Assembly: GCA_014378125.1 (NCBI GenBank)
Contig: JACMOG010000749.1
Span: forward strand, 1 to 5,322
Direction: 5' to 3'
Source: Vitreoscilla sp.
GTDB lineage: Bacteria > Pseudomonadota > Gammaproteobacteria > Burkholderiales > Burkholderiaceae
DNA length: 5,322 bases
In this document: positions 4,397-5,322 of the stretch, in pieces
Numbering within the stretch: position 1 is the stretch's first letter
How the letters are laid out: the number at the start of each line of letters is the position of its first letter
The notes under the pieces: model-generated
The model's input: only the letters and a program-made list of their open reading frames with translations
What the model was told of the DNA's origin: nothing
Database searches by the model: none
Made by a program: the position numbers and the translations under genes

Positions 4397-5322
4397 TGGC
4401 AAGCTGGCAGGCCCGGGCGGCCCGGTACGTGATCCGCAAGCGCGTGCGCCCGGCGCTCGGCGACATGAGCGACCTCCTCCACGTGCGCAAGGTGATGGGC
4501 AAGGCGCTGCCCGCGCCCAAGGGCGTGCGCTACACGCGCGACACGGTCGGCGGCGTGCCCGGCGAATGGGTGGAGGCCGAGGCCGCGGACGGCCCGCGTC
4601 CCACGTTGATGTACGTGCACGGCGGCGGCTTCGTGGGCTGCTCGCCGAAGACCCACCGCCCCATCACCGCGGCCTTCGCGCTGCAGGGCTTCCGCGTGTT
4701 CGCGCCCGACTACCGCCTGGCGCCGGAGCATCCGTTTCCCGCGCCGCTGGACGACGTGGTGGCGGCCTGGCGCGCGCTGCGCGCGAAGCCCGACGCCGAC
4801 ACCTCGGGCCAGCGCCTGGTGCTGGGCGGCGAGAGCGCCGGCGGCAACCTGGCGCTCGCGCTGATGCCCACGCTGCGCGACGCCGGCGAGCGCCTGCCCG
4901 ACGCCGCCGCGCTGTCCTCGCCGGCCACCGACCTCAGCGGCGCCAGCCCGTCCATCGAAGGCAACGCCGACCGCGACCCGATGTTCCATGGCCCGTCGCT
5001 GGCCAACCTGGGCAACGCCTACCTGGGCGCCACGGGCGACGCCACCAACCCGCTCATCTCGCCGCTGTTCGGCGACCCGCACGGCCTGCCGCCGCTGCTG
5101 ATCCACGTGGCCGCCGAAGAAGCGCTGCGCGACGACGGCCCGCGCTTGGCGCACAAGGCGCGCGCGGCCGGCGTGCACGTGGAGACCACCGTGTGGCCCG
5201 TGGTGCCGCACGCCTGGCAGCTGCTGGCCAAGGTGCCCGAGGCGCGCCGCTCCCTCGCGCGCGCCAGCGAGGTCCTGAGGGCCGCGCTGCCCGACGACAT
5301 CCAGGTCCTGGGTGGGGTCATC
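4396..5322 (+). CDS. Alpha/beta hydrolase, hormone-sensitive-lipase (family IV) esterase, C-terminal end missing
   Basis: An open frame of 309 codons runs from the ATG at 4396 to the window edge without a stop. HSL-family features are the oxyanion-hole motif HGGGF (75-79), YRLAPEHPFPAP (106-117), the nucleophile elbow GGESAGG with Ser147 (144-150) and the catalytic His272 in PHAWQLL. The acid position, normally Asp in DPLRDEG-type sequences, reads EEALRDDG here, so Glu242 is the likely acid. The length is already near the family norm of about 300-320, so little should be missing. These enzymes hydrolyse short- to medium-chain acyl esters, and some hydrolyse lactones. No signal peptide is present, so it should be cytoplasmic. 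It is translationally coupled to the dehydrogenase; the LipR/SadH pair of the mycobacterial mymA operon is a comparable partnership. The substrate is unknown. Confidence 0.92.
   Translation, partial: MASWQARAARYVIRKRVRPALGDMSDLLHVRKVMGKALPAPKGVRYTRDTVGGVPGEWVEAEAADGPRPTLMYVHGGGFVGCSPKTHRPITAAFALQGFRVFAPDYRLAPEHPFPAPLDDVVAAWRALRAKPDADTSGQRLVLGGESAGGNLALALMPTLRDAGERLPDAAALSSPATDLSGASPSIEGNADRDPMFHGPSLANLGNAYLGATGDATNPLISPLFGDPHGLPPLLIHVAAEEALRDDGPRLAHKARAAGVHVETTVWPVVPHAWQLLAKVPEARRSLARASEVLRAALPDDIQVLGGVI

Noticed and set aside
3167..5211. Two minus-strand open frames of about 400 codons opposite the dehydrogenase and hydrolase
   Set aside because: Both are shadows of well-supported genes, with Arg/His/Gln/Ala-rich sequence and no recognisable domain.

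Overview
The window is strongly GC-rich, with GC-biased third codon positions and long open antisense frames. Gene order and protein motifs look like a beta-proteobacterium, probably of the Burkholderiales. That placement is an inference from composition and protein style, not from a marker gene. I see no mobile element, tRNA, rRNA or CRISPR array.

Left part (about 1-1023, minus strand): a DNA-repair pair. An exonuclease III family AP endonuclease (xth) is followed, with a one-base stop/start overlap, by alkB, the oxidative DNA/RNA dealkylase. Only the first 84 codons of alkB lie in the window. About 225 bases then separate xth from a divergent gene.

Middle part (1250-2018, plus strand): a small exported ankyrin-repeat protein. 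Its reading frame is broken near position 1460. The signal peptide and first repeat are in one frame and the rest of the protein is in another. A near-consensus promoter sits so close to the ATG that the mRNA should be leaderless. The gene converges on the next one, with a short perfect inverted repeat in the 24-base gap.

Right part (2043-5322): a regulator and its target operon, transcribed divergently. On the minus strand, a TetR-family repressor is followed after 6 bases by a stand-alone Lon-N (LON substrate-binding) domain protein. On the plus strand, a short-chain dehydrogenase overlaps by one base an HSL-family alpha/beta hydrolase that runs off the window end. Between the two units lies a textbook sigma-70 promoter (TTGACA, 17-base spacer, TACGAT). 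A perfect 18-bp palindrome follows just downstream of the expected transcription start. This is the best candidate for the TetR operator. The dehydrogenase/esterase pair suggests stepwise oxidation and ester or lactone hydrolysis of a lipophilic compound that may also be the TetR ligand. The substrate cannot be read from this window.

Nothing here is clearly a new system. The most informative signals are the operator/promoter architecture at 3443-3513, the frameshift in the ankyrin gene with its leaderless promoter, and the coupled xth-alkB pair.
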